A stretch of 64,000 bases of DNA from Clostridia bacterium. Lineage in GTDB: Bacteria > Bacillota > Clostridia > Oscillospirales > Acutalibacteraceae. Position 1 is the stretch's first letter; the number at the start of each line of letters is the position of its first letter. Of this stretch, positions 1 to 7,731 are shown in pieces. Both the position numbers and the translations under genes were made by a program. The stretch is taken from NCBI GenBank assembly GCA_017543285.1, contig JAFYGK010000022.1:1-64000 (forward strand), written 5' to 3'. A model generated the notes under the pieces. That model worked only from the letters and a program-made list of their open reading frames with translations. It searched no databases and was not told the origin of the DNA.

Positions 1-222
1 GGAATAATCCGCACGCGGACATCCCGAAAGGAAACCCGCCGCCAGATGAGCCGTTTCGTGAAAAAGCGATGAGAGCAGCGAAACCGGAATGATCGCATCT
101 GTATCTATGAGACACATAACGGTGAACGCTGTCATCCATACCGGCGAAACACATACGGAGAGCGCGGCGCCCGGGTTTTTCTTCGCCGAAGAGCAGGAAA
201 GCGTGCTACTTTTTCGGTTCAT
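1..222 (-). CDS. spoIVFB: SpoIVFB-like M50 site-2 protease (partial, runs off window)
   Basis: Intramembrane zinc metalloprotease of family M50; the SpoIVFB group cleaves pro-sigma-K in the mother-cell membrane around the forespore. Only the N-terminal 74 codons are inside the window. The translation has a hydrophobic start containing V-S-P-V-W, like the VHPxxW segment of SpoIVFB, and the zinc motif HETAH (HExxH) at residues 55-59 inside a hydrophobic helix. The ATG at 220-222 overlaps the end of the upstream M23 gene by 17 bases, so the two are translationally coupled, as in the spoIVFA-spoIVFB operon. A later ATG at 133-135 is possible but would remove the conserved N-terminal segment. Assignment rests on motif plus gene order; a generic M50 protease is the alternative. 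Confidence 0.72.
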   Translation of the reverse strand, partial: MNRKSSTLSCSSAKKNPGAALSVCVSPVWMTAFTVMCLIDTDAIIPVSLLSSLFHETAHLAAGFLSGCPRADYS

Positions 223-1018
223 CCTGTACCGATCGCATGACCTCACTCGCAAAAAAGCCGTTTGGGTCTATGGCGTAATCGTCAAAACGGACTTCAAAAT
301 GCAGATGAGGTCCGGTTGCATTCCCCGTCGAGCCGGTAAAAGCTATTACATCGTCAACATCCACGCTGTCTCCCTCGTTTGCCTGAATGGAGCTGCAATG
401 GGCATAAAATGTGGATATGTTTTCGGTGTGCTGTATCTTTATGTAGTTTCCGTAGCTGTCCGACTCCCCTGTTGCGATAACGGTCCCCTTCATCGCGGGC
501 GCCACCGGCGTGCCGTTGGGGACGGCGAGATCCAGCCCTCTGTGGAAATAAACCGACTGATCGGAGGCCTGCAGACCGAAATCACAGGTCAGCACAGCCT
601 TTTCGACCGGCATGCGAAAGCAGTTGAAACCCAGCAGTTTCGCAGTCCGCCCATAAGGCTCAGCTGCGTTATCCGCTGTTTCCGGTTTATCGTCCCCGGA
701 GCTTTCTCCGCTTCCTTCCCTGTCCCGATCCCGCACTGCGGTCTGCTCGGGTTCTTCCGCTTTATTCTCCGCGGTCTTGTCCGCGCCGAAAAGCTCAAGC
801 TGATTTGACATCACCTGCTTATAACCTGTTTGCAGCCTGGAAAAGGACTCGGCGTCGAAATATTTTATGCACAGCACCGACAGCACCAGCGCCGCGCAGA
901 CGATGAGCTCTATTGCAAACGGCAGGTGCCTGTGTTTCGGTACATCTGTGTCAAGTTCGCTCAGATCTATTGTCTCCTTTTTTACACGATATGGCCTTTC
1001 GTTAAAATCGTAATTCAT
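206..1018 (-). CDS. spoIVFA: SpoIVFA-like membrane-anchored M23 (LytM) protein
   Basis: About 270 residues: a short cytoplasmic N-terminus, one transmembrane segment (about residues 32-51), an acidic linker rich in E, D, S and G (about 80-125), then a LytM/M23 domain (about 145-255). All M23 zinc ligands appear present: H and D in HRGLD, and HLHFE. In Bacillus, SpoIVFA holds SpoIVFB and BofA together in the outer forespore membrane and is cleaved by SpoIVB to release sigma-K processing. Here the gene sits directly upstream of, and overlaps, the HExxH protease gene, the classical order. The ATG at 1016-1018 is preferred because GGAGG (1031-1036 on this strand) is well placed; a GTG at 1025-1027 is too close to it. 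A SpoIIQ-type or cell-wall peptidase remains possible. Confidence 0.68.
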   Translation of the reverse strand: MNYDFNERPYRVKKETIDLSELDTDVPKHRHLPFAIELIVCAALVLSVLCIKYFDAESFSRLQTGYKQVMSNQLELFGADKTAENKAEEPEQTAVRDRDREGSGESSGDDKPETADNAAEPYGRTAKLLGFNCFRMPVEKAVLTCDFGLQASDQSVYFHRGLDLAVPNGTPVAPAMKGTVIATGESDSYGNYIKIQHTENISTFYAHCSSIQANEGDSVDVDDVIAFTGSTGNATGPHLHFEVRFDDYAIDPNGFFASEVMRSVQDEPKK

Positions 1019-1076
1019 TTTTATCACCGTCCTCCGATAATAAATATGCGATGGCGACGGAGGAAATTACAAAAGC

Positions 1077-1106
1077 AAAACGCCGCCCGAAAACGAGCGG
1101 CGTTTT
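1077..1106 (-). terminator. Hairpin terminator downstream of dockerin remnant
   Basis: Perfect inverted repeat AAAACGCCGC/GCGGCGTTTT with a 10-base loop, followed on the minus strand by a T-rich run. It separates the dockerin remnant from the SpoIVFA-like gene. Because the arms begin with A and end with T, it could work in both directions. Confidence 0.7.
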
Positions 1107-1136
1107 GCTGAAATATAACAGCTTGGAAAGAAACCG

Positions 1137-1452
1137 TCAATGCTGCGTCCCGATCGGGAATTGCCTGATTGCCCCCACGGAGTGTTTTAATATAAGCAGC
1201 GCGTCCTCGGCAGATAATTTGCCGCCGCCGTTATAGTCGTCAGTTTCGGGCTGCGTTTCGTCTGACTCGTTAATGCCGGGCGGCCTTCAGAGAGATGAAA
1301 ACGTCCCCGGTGGATAATCTGCCGTCGGCGGGATGATCGCAGAGAGCTGCCGGCGGTTTATCCGCAGTTTCCGCGCCGGCCGCGCGAAGGAACCGGCGCC
1401 GCGGCAGGATCGCCAGGCTTATTGATGTTATTTTCCTTTTTCCGCTTCTTAT
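1137..1452 (-). pseudogene. Decayed small secreted dockerin-domain protein
   Basis: Minus-strand translation shows two 12-residue EF-hand-like loops of dockerin type. The first reads D-x-P-x-D-G-R-L-S-T-G-D, followed by VFISLKAA. The second reads D-x-N-x-G-G-K-L-S-A-E-D, followed by ALLILKHSVG and, after ten more residues, a stop at 1137-1139. The two lie in frames one base apart, and the first frame reaches TAA right after its helix, so one indel separates them. Upstream is a basic, then partly hydrophobic, stretch resembling a signal peptide, preceded by AGGAG but beginning with ATA instead of ATG. I read this as the relic of a short secreted two-repeat dockerin protein. Dockerins bind cohesins or other surface partners. 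No other dockerin or cohesin gene is in the window. Confidence 0.5.
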
Positions 1453-1496
1453 TCTCTCCTATGCTTTTTACCGGGAAATGTATATCATGCTTTAAA

Positions 1497-2024
1497 CTAC
1501 ATCCCGAAAAATACCTTCGCCAGGATCCCGCTCAGCACCATGCCGGTCAGATCGGCTGTCAGCGCGCTGGGTATGGTGTGGGCGATGTTTTTTATGCCGA
1601 CGCCGCCGTAATAAACCGCGACGGCATAAAACGTAGTCTCGGTCGAGCCCTGTATGACGCTTGCCACGCGGCCGGCAAAGCTGTCTGCGCCGTTTTCGGA
1701 GAGAATGCTCTCGACAATAGCCATGGAGCCGCTTCCCGAAACGGGCCTCAGCAGCGCAAGCGGCACCACCTGCTCGGGCAGCCCGACGGCGTTTGCGACA
1801 GGCTTCAGGACATTCGTCAGTGCTTCCAATGCGCCTGAGGCGCGAAGCATGGTTACCGCGGCAAGCAGCCCTATAAGCGTAGGCAGTATATTTGCGGAGG
1901 TTTTAAGTCCATCCTTCGCGCCGTTTAAAAAGCAGTCGAAAACGCTCACCCGCGAAAACAATCCGTAAATGATTATAAACGCCGCAAAGGCGGGCATTAT
2001 GCAGTCGCCCAGTTTTTCAGGCAT
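1497..2024 (-). CDS. spmB: Spore maturation protein B (SpmB)
   Basis: Integral membrane protein of 175 residues with the nucleoside-recognition (Gate) fold typical of SpmB: several hydrophobic segments and the conserved G-S-G-S and STETTFY stretches around residues 100-132. SpmA and SpmB are needed for full dehydration of the spore core and heat resistance; the transported solute is unknown. The start overlaps the end of spmA by 8 bases, so translation is coupled, and transcription comes from the sigma-E-like promoter before spmA. Length matches the family. Confidence is high because both halves of the pair occur in the usual order. Confidence 0.93.
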   Translation of the reverse strand: MPEKLGDCIMPAFAAFIIIYGLFSRVSVFDCFLNGAKDGLKTSANILPTLIGLLAAVTMLRASGALEALTNVLKPVANAVGLPEQVVPLALLRPVSGSGSMAIVESILSENGADSFAGRVASVIQGSTETTFYAVAVYYGGVGIKNIAHTIPSALTADLTGMVLSGILAKVFFGM

Positions 2025-2631
2025 GGTTTGTCCTCCGTGCCGCGCGCCCGGGCGATTCTTTCAGCGCGCCGAGAAGAATGCTCATCAGCAGCCCTGCCGC
2101 AAGCGCCGCGGACGACGTTACCCAGACGCAGGGCGTTATGTCGAAGGGAGACGCCGCGCCGTGTCTCATGCGGAGCATTGCCGCCGTCGTCGGAATAAGC
2201 TGTATGGAGGAGGTATTCATCACTACAAAGCGGATCATGCTGTCGTTTGCCCTGTCGGTCAGACGGCATTCTTTTTTTATTTCGCGCATGGCGCAAAGCC
2301 CCAGAGGAGTCGCCGCGTTGCCGAGACCGAGCAGATTTGCCGTTATGTTCATGCATACTGCGTTCATAGCCTCCCCATGGGGCTTTAAGTCCGGCATGAT
2401 CCTCCTTATAAGCGGACTTATCAGCTTTGCGATTTTGCCGGTGAGCCGGGATTCCTCGGCTATCTTCATCAATCCGTTCCACATGCACATGGCTCCGAGC
2501 AGGCCGAGGACAATCTCAACCGCGCTTTGCGCGCCGGAGATCATCGCAGATGAAACGGCCGGTATGTTTCCTGTGAATACGGCAAATATCAGCGAAACGA
2601 TAATAATAAAAGCCCAGATATAGTTCATCAT
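2017..2631 (-). CDS. spmA: Spore maturation protein A (SpmA)
   Basis: Membrane protein of 204 residues, the partner of SpmB. Recognisable SpmA features include the N-terminal M-N-Y-I-W-A-F start, a hydrophobic helix, MCMWNGLMKIAEESG-like text around residues 48-62, and the conserved N-x-x-A-N-x-x-G-L-G-N-A-A-T-P-x-G segment near residues 95-115. In Bacillus these genes belong to the mother-cell sigma-E regulon. It is first in the spmAB operon here, with a sigma-E-like promoter about 25 bases upstream of its start. Normal length, no anomaly. Confidence 0.94.
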   Translation of the reverse strand: MMNYIWAFIIIVSLIFAVFTGNIPAVSSAMISGAQSAVEIVLGLLGAMCMWNGLMKIAEESRLTGKIAKLISPLIRRIMPDLKPHGEAMNAVCMNITANLLGLGNAATPLGLCAMREIKKECRLTDRANDSMIRFVVMNTSSIQLIPTTAAMLRMRHGAASPFDITPCVWVTSSAALAAGLLMSILLGALKESPGRAARRTNHA

Positions 2632-2655
2632 AGCGTAAGCACCTGCCTTTTTGGA

Positions 2656-2685
2656 ATTATTATGACAAAAAGACGGCGATTATGC
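2656..2685 (-). promoter_or_regulatory. Sigma-E-like promoter of spmAB
   Basis: Reading the minus strand, the -35 element is GCATAAT (2679-2685) and the -10 element CATAATAAT (2656-2664), separated by exactly 14 bases. The known sigma-E consensus is KMATATT-N14-CATACAMT, so the -35 has one mismatch and the -10 keeps CATA and the final T. The same layout precedes spoIIIAA. Confidence 0.6.
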
Positions 2686-2713
2686 AGAAGGCCGCAAAAC
2701 TCAGGCAGTAAAA

Positions 2714-2750
2714 CAATAAAGCGACGGATCTTCCCGTCGCTTTATTGTTT
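2714..2750 (-). terminator. Terminator after the SLOG gene (bidirectional)
   Basis: Long inverted repeat with 14-base arms (CAATAAAGCGACGG and its complement) around a six-base loop, with a T-run at either end. It ends transcription of the 2826-3164 gene and insulates spmAB. Confidence 0.8.
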
Positions 2751-2825
2751 TTATATGATATTGCTGCCGTCAAAGCCGTTATTGACATAATCCGGAATGA
2801 TAATGGGATAATATCATAAGCGTAT

Positions 2826-3164
2826 CTATATTTTTATAATTTTTATCGGCTTGTTTCGTTTAAGACATTCCTTTATAACAAATTTTGTGCCGGCAGAGGA
2901 ATAGTCCCAGAAGCCGATAACATAATCGGCGCTTTCAATTATCTCGCAGTTTCTCACAATCGGCGCGCTTTTGCCGTATTTATCATAATCAGGCAGTATC
3001 GCAAGGAAATCAATGCCCAGTCTTTTTGCCGCCTGCTGAGCGCAGGAGTCGATTCCGACGGCTCCGCCGCTTACTATTTTTGTGCATCCGGATGGAATAT
3101 TGCCTATTATTTCGTCAGTATAGTCCTTTTCGGTATCTCTCGATCCAACAACCGCAACAGTCAT
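2826..3164 (-). CDS. Small SLOG-superfamily (DUF2493/YspA-like) protein
   Basis: 112-residue single-domain Rossmannoid protein. It begins MTVAVVGSRD, the nucleotide-binding GSR motif shared by DprA and the cytokinin-activating LOG proteins, followed by VSGGAVGID near residues 31-39 and a C-terminal SAGTKFVIKEC segment. These mark the SLOG superfamily, whose members bind nucleotides or their derivatives, often ADP-ribose or cyclic messengers. The precise ligand is unknown. GGAGG precedes the ATG by seven bases. It is monocistronic between two terminators. The larger SLOG protein DprA lies 3 kb away, but the two differ in architecture. Function not assigned. Confidence 0.75.
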   Translation of the reverse strand: MTVAVVGSRDTEKDYTDEIIGNIPSGCTKIVSGGAVGIDSCAQQAAKRLGIDFLAILPDYDKYGKSAPIVRNCEIIESADYVIGFWDYSSAGTKFVIKECLKRNKPIKIIKI

Positions 3165-3390
3165 TTACGCCTCCGTATTGTATGCTTTTTTAACCGGCAT
3201 ATGCGCCGTAAAAAAAGCGCTGTCAAAAACCATTGTTATACATAAAATATACCAGATACGCGCCTCGCTGTCAATTGTTCATTTTTTTGATATAAGACGG
3301 CAAAAGTTTCACGCCGACCCATAAAACAATAATGGAAAAATGAAATTGGATGAAATAAAAATCTTGCGCCGCGCAAATTATAACCGACGG

Positions 3391-3427
3391 AAAATCTCCG
3401 CTTGCCGTTTGGGAGATTTTGTTATTT
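3391..3427 (+). terminator. Weak hairpin with T-rich tail upstream of spoIVB
   Basis: AAAATCTCC (3391-3399) pairs with GGGAGATTTT (3411-3420), followed by GTTATTT, ending about 30 bases before the spoIVB start. It could be an attenuator or the end of a short transcript. No plus-strand gene precedes it. Confidence 0.3.
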
Positions 3428-3459
3428 GACCGGAAAAAACGGCAGATGGGAGATCTTTT

Positions 3460-4677
3460 ATGAAAAAAATTATCAGGTTTACTGCGGCTTCGCTTTTTAT
3501 TGTGTTTATTGCCGCGATTTTTGCGGCCATGTTTTTATCCGAAAGCATCCCGACGAAATTTTTCGTCGCTCAGGGCGGCAAATTTGATCTGAACAACGAT
3601 TTGATCAGCACCCGTGTGGAAGCCGCGGGAAACATTCTTGACAGCGTTCCATGTGAAGATTCCGGCAGCTATACCGTTAATCTTTCGCTGCTCGGAGTGC
3701 TTCCGATAAAGGAGGTCAGCGTGGACGTAGTCAAATCGGTACGCGCGGCGCCGATGGGAAATGTGTTCGGGGTGAGAATGTTTACCGACGGAGTCCTTGT
3801 CATTGGCATGAACGATGTTGAAACGGAGGAAGGTCCGGTTAACCCGGCAAAGGAAGCCGGAATAAGGATCGGAGATATTATTACCGAGGCGGACGGCGCC
3901 GATATAAATTCCGCCGACAGGCTTGCTAAGGTGATTGAGAACTGTCCGGGAGGTCTGGCAAAAATAAAGGTGCTGCGCGACGACGAGCAGATAGAGCTGA
4001 CCGCGAAGGCAGCAAGGTCCAAGGCGGACGGCTGCTACAGGCTTGGCGCATGGGTGCGCGACAGCACTGCAGGCATAGGAACCATGACATTTTATCTTCC
4101 CGATTACAATTTATATGCCGGATTGGGTCACGGTATTTGCGATGTGGACACCGGCGAGGTCATGCCGCTTTTATCAGGCGAGGTCGTGCCGGTGGAAATA
4201 ACCGGAGTCGTTAAAGGCAGGCAGGGATCGCCCGGAGAAATAAAGGGCTGTTTTTCTCGGGACGAGGTGATCGGCAGGCTGATAATGAATACCGACACGG
4301 GAATATATGCGACCGGCGAAACCTCCGAAACGGGCCGAACGATGGAAATCGCCATGAAGCAGGATATAAAGGAAGGTTACGCGCAGATCATTTCGCAGGT
4401 CGGCGGCAGTCCCGAATACTATGATATAGAAATCGAAAGAGTCAGCATAAACAGCTCCTCTCCCGCAAAAAACATGGTAATAAGGATAACAGATGACAGG
4501 CTGCTGTCGGAAGCAGGAGGCATCATTCAGGGCATGAGCGGCAGTCCCATAATCCAGAACGGGAAACTGGTCGGAGCCGTTACCCATGTTTTCATCAATG
4601 ATCCGACGAGAGGCTACGGTCTCTTTGCCGAAAACATGCTATATACCATCAACGGATCGAATGATAAGGCCGCATGA
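3460..4677 (+). CDS. spoIVB: SpoIVB serine peptidase (family S55)
   Basis: 405 residues: an N-terminal signal anchor (about 6-27), a PDZ domain (about 100-185) with the I-R-I-G-D-I-I-T carboxylate-binding core, and an S55 peptidase domain carrying the catalytic histidine in GLGHGI (about residue 225) and serine in GMSGSPI (about residue 350). SpoIVB is made in the forespore, secreted into the intermembrane space, and cleaves SpoIVFA to start pro-sigma-K processing. GGAG lies just upstream of the ATG. Its pairing with the next gene, spo0A, is conserved across endospore formers. The presumed target, the SpoIVFA-like protein, is encoded 2.4 kb upstream on the other strand. Confidence 0.95.
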   Translation: MKKIIRFTAASLFIVFIAAIFAAMFLSESIPTKFFVAQGGKFDLNNDLISTRVEAAGNILDSVPCEDSGSYTVNLSLLGVLPIKEVSVDVVKSVRAAPMGNVFGVRMFTDGVLVIGMNDVETEEGPVNPAKEAGIRIGDIITEADGADINSADRLAKVIENCPGGLAKIKVLRDDEQIELTAKAARSKADGCYRLGAWVRDSTAGIGTMTFYLPDYNLYAGLGHGICDVDTGEVMPLLSGEVVPVEITGVVKGRQGSPGEIKGCFSRDEVIGRLIMNTDTGIYATGETSETGRTMEIAMKQDIKEGYAQIISQVGGSPEYYDIEIERVSINSSSPAKNMVIRITDDRLLSEAGGIIQGMSGSPIIQNGKLVGAVTHVFINDPTRGYGLFAENMLYTINGSNDKAA

Positions 4678-4777
4678 CATGCCGAAAAGCCTAAGCGCTT
4701 TGCGGCGGATCCGCAGCATTGTATTCGTCAGGGAATCATCCGGCTGGAAAAAATTTGAATTTTTTTCCAAAACACTA

Positions 4778-4806
4778 TTGCATTATTTGGTATTTTATGG
4801 TAAGAT
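4778..4806 (+). promoter_or_regulatory. Sigma-A promoter of spo0A
   Basis: TTGCAT (4778-4783), 17-base spacer, TAAGAT (4801-4806). The expected start of transcription is about 45 bases before the spo0A ribosome binding site. No exact sigma-H promoter was seen nearby. Confidence 0.7.
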
Positions 4807-4861
4807 ACAGACAAGCTAATAACTGGTAATTATTAGCAATTTATTTGTGAGGGATGCTCAA

Positions 4862-5641
4862 ATGAAGGAAAGCAACATCAAACTTCTCATTGCGGATGAT
4901 TCCGCTCAAACGATAGCCCAATTTCAGGACGCTATGACTTCTCATGGCATCGATATAATCACCTGCCCTAAAAACGGCAACAAGGCGGTCGAAGCCATAA
5001 TCGGTTATTGTCCCGACGCCGCGCTTTTGGATGTGTTCATGCCGCAGCTCGACGCAATCGGCGTTATCAGGGCGATAGAACAAAGGGCGCTGCCGAAAAA
5101 ACCGCATTTTATCGCTATTGCGACCTTTGACAATCAAAGCATTGAACGCGAGCTTATGGCCGCCGGAACGGCCTATTATTTCCTCAAGCCGCTCGATCCG
5201 GAAATGATAGCGGTGAGGATCAGGGAAATATGCAGCCGCCAGCCGCAAATCGCGATCGACGGAATATCGCAGACTCATCGCGGCAATGCAGACCTTGAGC
5301 TTATTGTCACCGATATAATCCACCAGATCGGCGTACCGGCGCATATAAAGGGGTATCATTATCTCAGAGACGCCATAATAATGTCGGTCAACGACAGCGA
5401 GATGATAAACGCCGTAACCAAACAGCTCTATCCGACCGTCGCTAAACACTATCAGACCACTTCATCCAGGGTAGAACGAGCCATACGTCACGCGATTGAG
5501 GTCGCATGGGACAGAGGCGACGTCGATACGCTCAATTCCTACTTCGGTTACACAATACACACATCGAGAGGCAAGCCCACTAATTCCGAGTTTATCGCCA
5601 TGATCGCCGACAAAATGAGGCTGCGATTAAAAGCAGGCTGA
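4862..5641 (+). CDS. spo0A: Sporulation master response regulator Spo0A
   Basis: 259 residues from ATG 4862. The N-terminal receiver domain (about 6-120) has the acidic pair D-D and the phospho-acceptor aspartate in ALLDVFMP. The C-terminal Spo0A DNA-binding domain (about 145-259) contains the recognition region [18 protein letters not shown]. Spo0A~P switches transition-phase and sporulation genes by binding TGTCGAA-like boxes. The reading frame extends to a GTG at 4847, but GAGGG (4850-4853) lies exactly where a ribosome binding site for ATG 4862 should be, so the shorter start is chosen. Own promoter upstream, terminator downstream. Confidence 0.97.
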   Translation: MKESNIKLLIADDSAQTIAQFQDAMTSHGIDIITCPKNGNKAVEAIIGYCPDAALLDVFMPQLDAIGVIRAIEQRALPKKPHFIAIATFDNQSIERELMAAGTAYYFLKPLDPEMIAVRIREICSRQPQIAIDGISQTHRGNADLELIVTDIIHQIGVPAHIKGYHYLRDAIIMSVNDSEMINAVTKQLYPTVAKHYQTTSSRVERAIRHAIEVAWDRGDVDTLNSYFGYTIHTSRGKPTNSEFIAMIADKMRLRLKAG

Positions 5642-5699
5642 TTTTCCGCCCGATCGCTTTTAAATATGCCGTTTTGCAAAACACTCTGCTCAGTCGCGG

Positions 5700-5750
5700 A
5701 ACCGCTGGAGTTTTTTTCTGTTTTTCTCCGGCGGTTTCGCGCTTTTTTAA
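5700..5750 (+). terminator. Terminator of spo0A
   Basis: AACCGCTGGAG pairs with CTCCGGCGGTT across a T-rich loop, followed by TTTTTT at about 5743-5748. It lies 60 bases after the spo0A stop. Confidence 0.7.
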
Positions 5751-5792
5751 GGTAATAAAACCAGGCAAGAATAATCCGTTTCATTTTTTTAA

Positions 5793-5836
5793 CCGCCGCG
5801 GCCCATTATTTTTCTGGGTGCCGGCGGAATTTTTTT
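5793..5836 (+). terminator. Second terminator-like hairpin between spo0A and dprA
   Basis: CCGCCG...CCCA (5793-5805) pairs imperfectly with TGGG...CGGCGG (5815-5827), followed by AATTTTTTT. It may be a tandem back-up terminator. Apart from these two hairpins, the interval 5642-5963 contains only an AT-rich stretch upstream of dprA in which I found no clear promoter. Confidence 0.5.
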
Positions 5837-5963
5837 GCAATTATTTCACAGACAACATTTATTGTTAAAAAGGTAGAATTTTACGAGCTTTTGTAGTATT
5901 ATTTAATATATAATAAAAGACTTTCGGCAAACCGTTTTTTCGAAAGTGTCTGGGAGTGATGAT

Positions 5964-7574
5964 ATGATTTCCGATCTCCATCTGTGGATATGGCTGCAGC
6001 TTTCTCTGGGCTGCGGCAGCCCAAAGGTAAGACAGATATGCGAAACCTTTGGAAACGTTGAGGTTTTTTATCGGGCAGGGCGCATAACATGGAGCAAATG
6101 CGGACTGTTCTCTCCTATAGAGCTGGAGCGCATGATATCGATCGTACCGGACGACACGGACGAGATAATCGCAGTATGCAGGCGCCTCGGCTACAGAATG
6201 GTTACGCCGGACGACCCCTCTTATCCCGACCGCCTTCGTAATATAACCGATTATCCCGCCGTTCTTTATATCTGCGGCGATGCGATAGATTTCGACGACG
6301 AAGTCGCCGTAACCATTGTCGGCTCAAGAGACTGCACGGCCGAAGGTATAAACAATGCAAAATCCATTTCGTACAATCTCACAAAATCGGGCGCTCTTGT
6401 CGTCAGCGGCGGAGCCCGCGGTATTGACAGCGCCGCTCATGAGGGCGCGATCCTGGCAAAGGGCAGAACGGTCGCTTTCCTCCCCTGCGGCATAAATGTG
6501 AAATATCTCAGCCAGAACGAACAGCTGAGAAATACCATTTCCAAAAACGGCGCTCTTATTTCAGAACTCCCTCCGGGAACGCCTGTATACAGGAATAATT
6601 TCAGAGTAAGAAACAGGCTTATGTCGGGCGTTTCTCTCGGAACGCTCGTTGTGGAGGCAAAAGATAAAAGCGGCAGCCTTATCACAGCAAGACACGCCAC
6701 TGAACAGGGACGCGATGTTTTCGCGGTGCCGGGCAGCATAAACAAGCCGACCTCCCGCGGTCCGAACGACCTGATAGCAAAGGGAGCCAAATCAATAAGA
6801 AACGCTTTTGAAATATTGGAGGAATATATCGATCTTTATCCGCACAAAATCACGATACCGGACAAATACAGGGCTCCGGCAGGCAAAACCGGATATCGCG
6901 ATTTCAGCAATAAAATATGGAACGACAGGATAGATCCCGTCAACGACATGTCCAGAGCAAACGAGAAGGCTTACAGAGCCCTTCAAAGCCCGAAACCGGG
7001 GGTCTTTTCCGATTTCAGCGACAGATATTCGGGCTACACATGGTTTGAGCCGTCCGAGGTGCAAAGCTCTGACGAAAAAACCGGCATAAACAGGAAAAAG
7101 GCCGCTCAGGAGCTGGCAATGAATTACAATGTCTCCTCCGCGCAGCAGGAAAACGGTACGGTAGTTTCCGAAAGAGGCGGGGTGACCGTTCATTCGGTCA
7201 ATATCCTCGGAAGAATTACAGATCAGAGCTCCGCAAATCCCGCAGGCGGCTCTTCTCCCTCCGTCCGGCCGGTCTCCCCGGAAAAAAGCTCTGCTGTCAG
7301 GCGCAAGGGCCCGACAAGGATGGCGAGCCAGGATCCGCCCGAAATAGGAGACCGGCAGCAAAAGCAACCCGGAAACGCTCCGTCCGGTCTGTCGGGCGAC
7401 GCGCTTCTGATATATAACGCTCTCGGTGAAGAAACGCTGCACATCGACGAGTTATCATCCCGCCTGTCCAGGCCGGCAAGAAGTCTCGCGCTTACCCTGA
7501 CCGAAATGGAAATAGGCGGATATATCATTTCAAAACCGGGCAGAAGGTTCTGCCGCAAAAAACAATTGCCTTGA
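5964..7574 (+). CDS. dprA: DNA-processing protein DprA (Smf)
   Basis: 536 residues from ATG 5964; GGGAGTG precedes it, so this start is preferred to the in-frame GTG at 5946. N-terminal helical domain (1-75), then the DprA Rossmann domain (about 80-290) with GSR, SGGARGID, FRVRNRLMSG and SGSLITA motifs. A long low-complexity linker (about 310-470) follows, then a C-terminal winged helix (about 475-536) that begins LLIYNALG. DprA protects incoming single-stranded DNA and loads RecA during transformation. With comEC 5 kb downstream it points to some DNA uptake ability. The protein is longer than the usual 290-380 residues because of the linker. Confidence 0.95.
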   Translation: MISDLHLWIWLQLSLGCGSPKVRQICETFGNVEVFYRAGRITWSKCGLFSPIELERMISIVPDDTDEIIAVCRRLGYRMVTPDDPSYPDRLRNITDYPAVLYICGDAIDFDDEVAVTIVGSRDCTAEGINNAKSISYNLTKSGALVVSGGARGIDSAAHEGAILAKGRTVAFLPCGINVKYLSQNEQLRNTISKNGALISELPPGTPVYRNNFRVRNRLMSGVSLGTLVVEAKDKSGSLITARHATEQGRDVFAVPGSINKPTSRGPNDLIAKGAKSIRNAFEILEEYIDLYPHKITIPDKYRAPAGKTGYRDFSNKIWNDRIDPVNDMSRANEKAYRALQSPKPGVFSDFSDRYSGYTWFEPSEVQSSDEKTGINRKKAAQELAMNYNVSSAQQENGTVVSERGGVTVHSVNILGRITDQSSANPAGGSSPSVRPVSPEKSSAVRRKGPTRMASQDPPEIGDRQQKQPGNAPSGLSGDALLIYNALGEETLHIDELSSRLSRPARSLALTLTEMEIGGYIISKPGRRFCRKKQLP

Positions 7575-7609
7575 GCAGGTGATTTCTCAAAGCTAATGCC
7601 AATAATTTA

Positions 7610-7637
7610 TTGACAATTTTCTTCTATCGGCTATAAT
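7610..7637 (+). promoter_or_regulatory. Consensus sigma-A promoter of alaS
   Basis: TTGACA (7610-7615), 16-base spacer, TATAAT (7632-7637): both hexamers are perfect. The leader to alaS is about 90 bases and shows no T-box signature. Confidence 0.85.
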
Positions 7638-7731
7638 ATTATAGTGTATTTTATTAAATAATATGGGTTATTGCGGCCGCGTTTTCCGTGCCGCTGCCCT
7701 TTAAAGCATGATTAAGGATGTGATTTTTAAA

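Noticed and set aside
89..808. Plus-strand open frame of 239 codons opposite the SpoIVFA-like gene
   Set aside because: It is antisense to a clear M23 protein and has no family signature or ribosome binding site. A GC-rich shadow frame.
3177..3204. Sigma-E-like elements (GCATATG, CATACAAT) before the SLOG gene
   Set aside because: The -10 matches the consensus, but the spacer is 13 and transcription would begin inside the ribosome binding site. A TTGACA at 3221-3226 (minus strand) is an alternative without a good -10.
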